A stretch of 36,981 nucleotides of DNA. Source: an uncultured Eubacteriales bacterium (GTDB lineage: Bacteria; Bacillota; Clostridia; Christensenellales; Aristaeellaceae). Shown here in pieces: positions 34,603 to 36,981 of this stretch (its first letter is position 1; each line of letters opens with the position of its first letter). Made by a program: the position numbers and the translations under genes. Below the pieces are notes generated by a model. The model saw only the letters and a program-made list of their open reading frames with translations, searched no databases and was not told the origin of the DNA. The stretch spans positions 1 through 36,981 of the forward strand of contig CADAHU010000021.1 of NCBI GenBank assembly GCA_902787835.1, read 5' to 3'.

Positions 34603-34631
34603 GTATTTTTGAATTTGAATGTTCGCCACTT
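34585..34631. promoter_or_regulatory. PurBox-like inverted operator upstream of purR
   Basis: AAAAGGCGAACTAT (34585-34598, plus strand) and AAGTGGCGAACATT (34618-34631, minus strand) form inverted copies sharing GGCGAAC(W)WT. The published PurR site AWWWCCGAACWWT occurs as an inverted pair about 16-17 nt apart; here the gap is 19 nt and GG replaces the first C positions. The core CGAACWWT matches in both. Confidence 0.7.
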
Positions 34632-34687
34632 CATGCGATTCTTTTCCCATTCCTTGCCGATCCCTCCCCACCGCCGCTACGGTTTCT

Positions 34688-34726
34688 GTGCGCAGCCCGC
34701 AAAAGCCCGGATCGCCCGCTGCGCAC
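34688..34726. repeat. inverted repeat upstream of the pgk promoter
   Basis: GTGCGCAGC (34688-34696) and GCTGCGCAC (34718-34726), a perfect 9-bp pair with a 21-nt loop, between the divergent purR and pgk promoters. It is followed by T-rich sequence (34736-34762), which includes a TTTTTTCGCGTTTTT block at 34748-34762. No gene lies in 34536-34879. Confidence 0.5.
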
Positions 34727-34774
34727 TTCTGCCCCATTTTTGCCGTATTTTTTCGCGTTTTTGCCTGGAAACGC

Positions 34775-34803
34775 TTGTGCAATCGATAAAAATGGTATAT
34801 AAT
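34775..34803 (+). promoter_or_regulatory. sigma-A promoter of pgk
   Basis: Plus strand: -35 TTGTGC (34775-34780), a 17-bp spacer and -10 TATAAT (34798-34803); an AT-rich stretch just upstream could act as an UP element. The leader to the ATG is about 70 nt. Confidence 0.8.
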
Positions 34804-34879
34804 TAAAATGTTGCGGCCTGGACTGCCGCAAGCAGAGCATGTCCCCAATTTTCCAACATTTATAAAGGAGAATGCGAAT

Positions 34880-36175
34880 ATGAAAAAGACCATCGAAGAC
34901 GTAAACGTACAGGGCAAAAAGGTGCTTGTGCGCGTTGACTTCAACGTGCCCATGGACAAAGAGACCGGCACCAAGATCACCGACGAAAACCGCATCCTGG
35001 GCGCGCTGCCCACCATCAAATACCTGGTGGACCACAAGGCTGCCGTCATCCTGTGCAGCCACATGGGCAAGCCCCACAATGTGTTTAACGATACCCTGAA
35101 GCTGAACAAGAAGGAAAAGGCCAAGATCGAAGCGCTGCCCGCTGAGGAGCAGGCCGCCGCCACCGAGGCCGCCCTGGAAAAGGCCAAGAAGGACGTAAAG
35201 AAGCTGTCCCTGGCGCCCGTCGCCGCCCGCCTCAGCGAGCTGCTGGGCCAGGAAGTGATCATGGCCAAGGATGTCATCGGCCCCGACGCCCAGGCCAAGG
35301 CCGCCGCGCTGCAGCCCGGCCAGGTGATGCTGCTGGAGAACCTGCGCTTCCATGCCGAGGAAGAAAAGAACGATCCCGCCTTCGCCAAGGCGCTGGCCAG
35401 CTATGCTGAGATCTATGTGAACGATGCCTTCGGCACCGCCCACCGCGCCCATGCCTCCACCGCCGGCGTAGCCGATTATCTGCCCGCCGTCAGCGGCTTC
35501 CTGATCGAAAAAGAGCTCAAGTTCATGGGCGGCGCCCTGGAGAACCCGCAGCGTCCCTTCGTCGCCATCCTGGGCGGCGCCAAGGTGTCCAGCAAGATCG
35601 GCGTGATTGAAAACCTGATCGACAAGGTGGACGCGCTGATCATCGGCGGCGGCATGGCCTACACCTTCGCTAAGGCTATGGGCGGCAACGTGGGCAACAG
35701 CCTGCTGGAAGAGGACAAGCTGGATCTGGCCCGCGAGACCATGGAAAAGGCCAAGGCCAAGGGCATCAAGTTCCTGCTGCCCATCGATACCGTGGCTGCC
35801 GATAACTTCAGCAACGACGCCAACACCCAGGTGGTCCCCATCGGCGCGATTCCCGAGGGCTGGGAAGGCATGGACATCGGCCCCGAGACCGAAAAGCTGT
35901 TTGCCGAGACCATCAAGAACGCCAAGACCGTTGTCTGGAACGGCCCCATGGGCGTGTTTGAATTCCCCAACTTCGCCAAGGGCACCATCGCCGTGGCCCA
36001 GGCCCTGGCCGATGCCGACTGCATCTCCATCGTGGGCGGCGGCGACAGCGCTGCGGCCGTGACCCAGCTGGGCTTCGCGGACAAGATCAGCCACATCTCC
36101 ACCGGCGGCGGCGCCAGCATGGAATTTCTGGAAGGCAAGACCCTGCCCGGCGTTGCGGCGCTGAACGACAAGTAA
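34880..36175 (+). CDS. pgk: phosphoglycerate kinase, 431 aa
   Basis: Glycolytic transfer of phosphate between 1,3-bisphosphoglycerate and ADP. The start [26 protein letters not shown] (ATG 34880, AAAGGAG upstream) is standard. CSHMGKP (59-65), [40 protein letters not shown] and GGGDSAAAV follow in order. The protein is about 35 residues longer than the usual 395 because of a charged helical insertion at about 69-107 ([20 protein letters not shown]) after the SHMGKP loop. I believe similar insertions occur in other Clostridia. The hairpin just after the stop may act as a weak terminator before tpiA. Confidence 0.96.
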   Translation: MKKTIEDVNVQGKKVLVRVDFNVPMDKETGTKITDENRILGALPTIKYLVDHKAAVILCSHMGKPHNVFNDTLKLNKKEKAKIEALPAEEQAAATEAALEKAKKDVKKLSLAPVAARLSELLGQEVIMAKDVIGPDAQAKAAALQPGQVMLLENLRFHAEEEKNDPAFAKALASYAEIYVNDAFGTAHRAHASTAGVADYLPAVSGFLIEKELKFMGGALENPQRPFVAILGGAKVSSKIGVIENLIDKVDALIIGGGMAYTFAKAMGGNVGNSLLEEDKLDLARETMEKAKAKGIKFLLPIDTVAADNFSNDANTQVVPIGAIPEGWEGMDIGPETEKLFAETIKNAKTVVWNGPMGVFEFPNFAKGTIAVAQALADADCISIVGGGDSAAAVTQLGFADKISHISTGGGASMEFLEGKTLPGVAALNDK

Positions 36176-36181
36176 AATATT

Positions 36182-36348
36182 CCAATCGAAAGGCCGCTGC
36201 TGCGGCCTTTCGATTGGGTGCGTCACTTGCCCTGCGCGGCAAAGCCGCACGGCCGGGCAATGACATAGGAAGCGGCATTCCAGCCGCTCCTCGGGCCGGC
36301 AAAGCCGGTCCTGCGGATTACAGATAAGGGGTCTCGCAGCCCCTTATC
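36182..36348. repeat. array of five stem-loops between pgk and tpiA
   Basis: Five inverted repeats follow one another: 36182-36197/36202-36217 (perfect 16 bp, loop TGCT); 36236-36240/36244-36248 (GCGGC, loop AAA); 36271-36276/36283-36288 (AGCGGC); 36293-36300/36304-36311 (8 bp with one G-T, loop AAA); 36323-36331/36340-36348 (perfect 9 bp). None is followed by a T-tract. The first could still be a processing or attenuation hairpin for pgk; the rest fill the leader of tpiA. Confidence 0.8.
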
Positions 36349-36396
36349 GATCCCTGCTGAATTTGATTGCTTTACTGCTGAAAGGAGTTAATGTAT

Positions 36397-36981
36397 ATGC
36401 GCACTCCCATTATTGCCGGCAACTGGAAAATGAACAAAACCCCCGCCGAAGCCACCGAGCTGATCCAGGCCCTCAAGCCCCTGGTGAAGGACGCCAAGTG
36501 CACCGTGGTGGTGTGCGTGCCCGCGCTGTGCGTGCATGCGGCCAAGCAGGCCGTGCGCGGCAGCAAGATCAAGGTGGGCGTGCAGAACATGCACTGGGAG
36601 CCCAAGGGCGCCTACACCGGCGAGCTCTCCGCCGATATGGTCAAGGCCTGCGGCGTGGATTATGTGATCGTGGGCCACTCCGAGCGCCGTCAGTACTTTG
36701 GTGAGACCGACGAGACCGTCAACAAGCGCGCGCTGGCCGTGGTGCACGCCGGCATGACCCCCATCATCTGCGTGGGCGAGCGCAAGGAGCAGCGCGAGGC
36801 CGGCTATACCGATGATCTGGTGGCCTACCAGACCCTGACCGCCCTGACCGGCATGACCTCCGAGGAGGTCAAGAAGGTCGTTATCGCCTACGAGCCCGTG
36901 TGGGCCATCGGCACCGGCCTGACCGCCACCGACGAGCAGGCCAACGAGACCATCGGCGTCATCCGCGCCGCCATCGCCCGC
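36397..36981 (+). CDS. tpiA: triosephosphate isomerase (3' end outside window)
   Basis: Interconverts glyceraldehyde-3-phosphate and dihydroxyacetone phosphate. It begins MRTPIIAGNWKMNK with the catalytic Lys in NWKMN. GHSERRQYFGE carries the catalytic His and AYEPVWAIGTG the catalytic Glu. 195 codons are visible and the frame is open to the window edge. The ATG at 36397 is nine bases from AAAGGAG; an in-frame ATG at 36391 is only three bases away and is less likely. It lies downstream of pgk in a glycolytic cluster. Confidence 0.95.
   Translation, partial: MRTPIIAGNWKMNKTPAEATELIQALKPLVKDAKCTVVVCVPALCVHAAKQAVRGSKIKVGVQNMHWEPKGAYTGELSADMVKACGVDYVIVGHSERRQYFGETDETVNKRALAVVHAGMTPIICVGERKEQREAGYTDDLVAYQTLTALTGMTSEEVKKVVIAYEPVWAIGTGLTATDEQANETIGVIRAAIAR

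Overview
The window looks like a chromosomal segment of a GC-rich Clostridia-type Bacillota. The reasons are the IspH/ribosomal-protein-S1 fusion in a cmk-plsC-ispH/rpsA cluster, a Bacillus-type PurR, an AraM/EgsA-type glycerol-1-phosphate dehydrogenase, strong AGGAGG ribosome binding sites and textbook sigma-A promoters with 17-bp spacers. No tRNA, rRNA, CRISPR array or insertion sequence was seen.

Region 1 (1-15640, minus strand) is one long polysaccharide operon read from a sigma-A promoter at 15612-15640. In transcription order it encodes two GT4 glycosyltransferases, a 45-residue peptide, ManC, Gmd, Rmd, the ABC exporter Wzm/Wzt, a hexapeptide-repeat acetyltransferase, two small proteins (coiled coil; DUF4214-like), an 802-residue multidomain glycosyltransferase, a stand-alone coiled-coil protein and three more GT4 enzymes. 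The last of these runs off the window. ManC-Gmd-Rmd would supply GDP-D-rhamnose and Wzm/Wzt would export the finished polymer. The logic resembles Pseudomonas A-band polysaccharide or Aneurinibacillus S-layer glycan synthesis.

Region 2 (15641-23290, minus) holds an esterase, the IspH-S1 fusion, PlsC, Cmk and a large secreted protein with two SH3 and seven peptidoglycan-binding repeats. The IspH half lacks the family's C-terminal AGASxP substrate-binding loop.

Region 3 (23336-31218, minus) is an oligopeptide ABC transporter operon, oppA-oppB-oppC-oppD-oppF plus a 71-residue membrane protein. It is very unusual. OppC carries an RCC1-like beta-propeller (about 300 residues) in its first extracytoplasmic loop and is frameshifted inside it. 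OppF carries a coiled-coil insertion of about 200 residues between Walker A and the Q-loop. OppA has no lipobox. I consider this the best candidate for an undescribed system.

Region 4 (31367-36981) has a frameshifted egsA/araM (+), a structured repeat-rich convergent gap, pth and purR (-) with a PurBox-like inverted operator, then pgk and the start of tpiA (+), separated by an array of five stem-loops.

Three conserved proteins (OppC, EgsA, IspH) each lack a short internal segment that homologues have. This may be real decay or a systematic sequence or assembly error. It should be settled before function is inferred from them.
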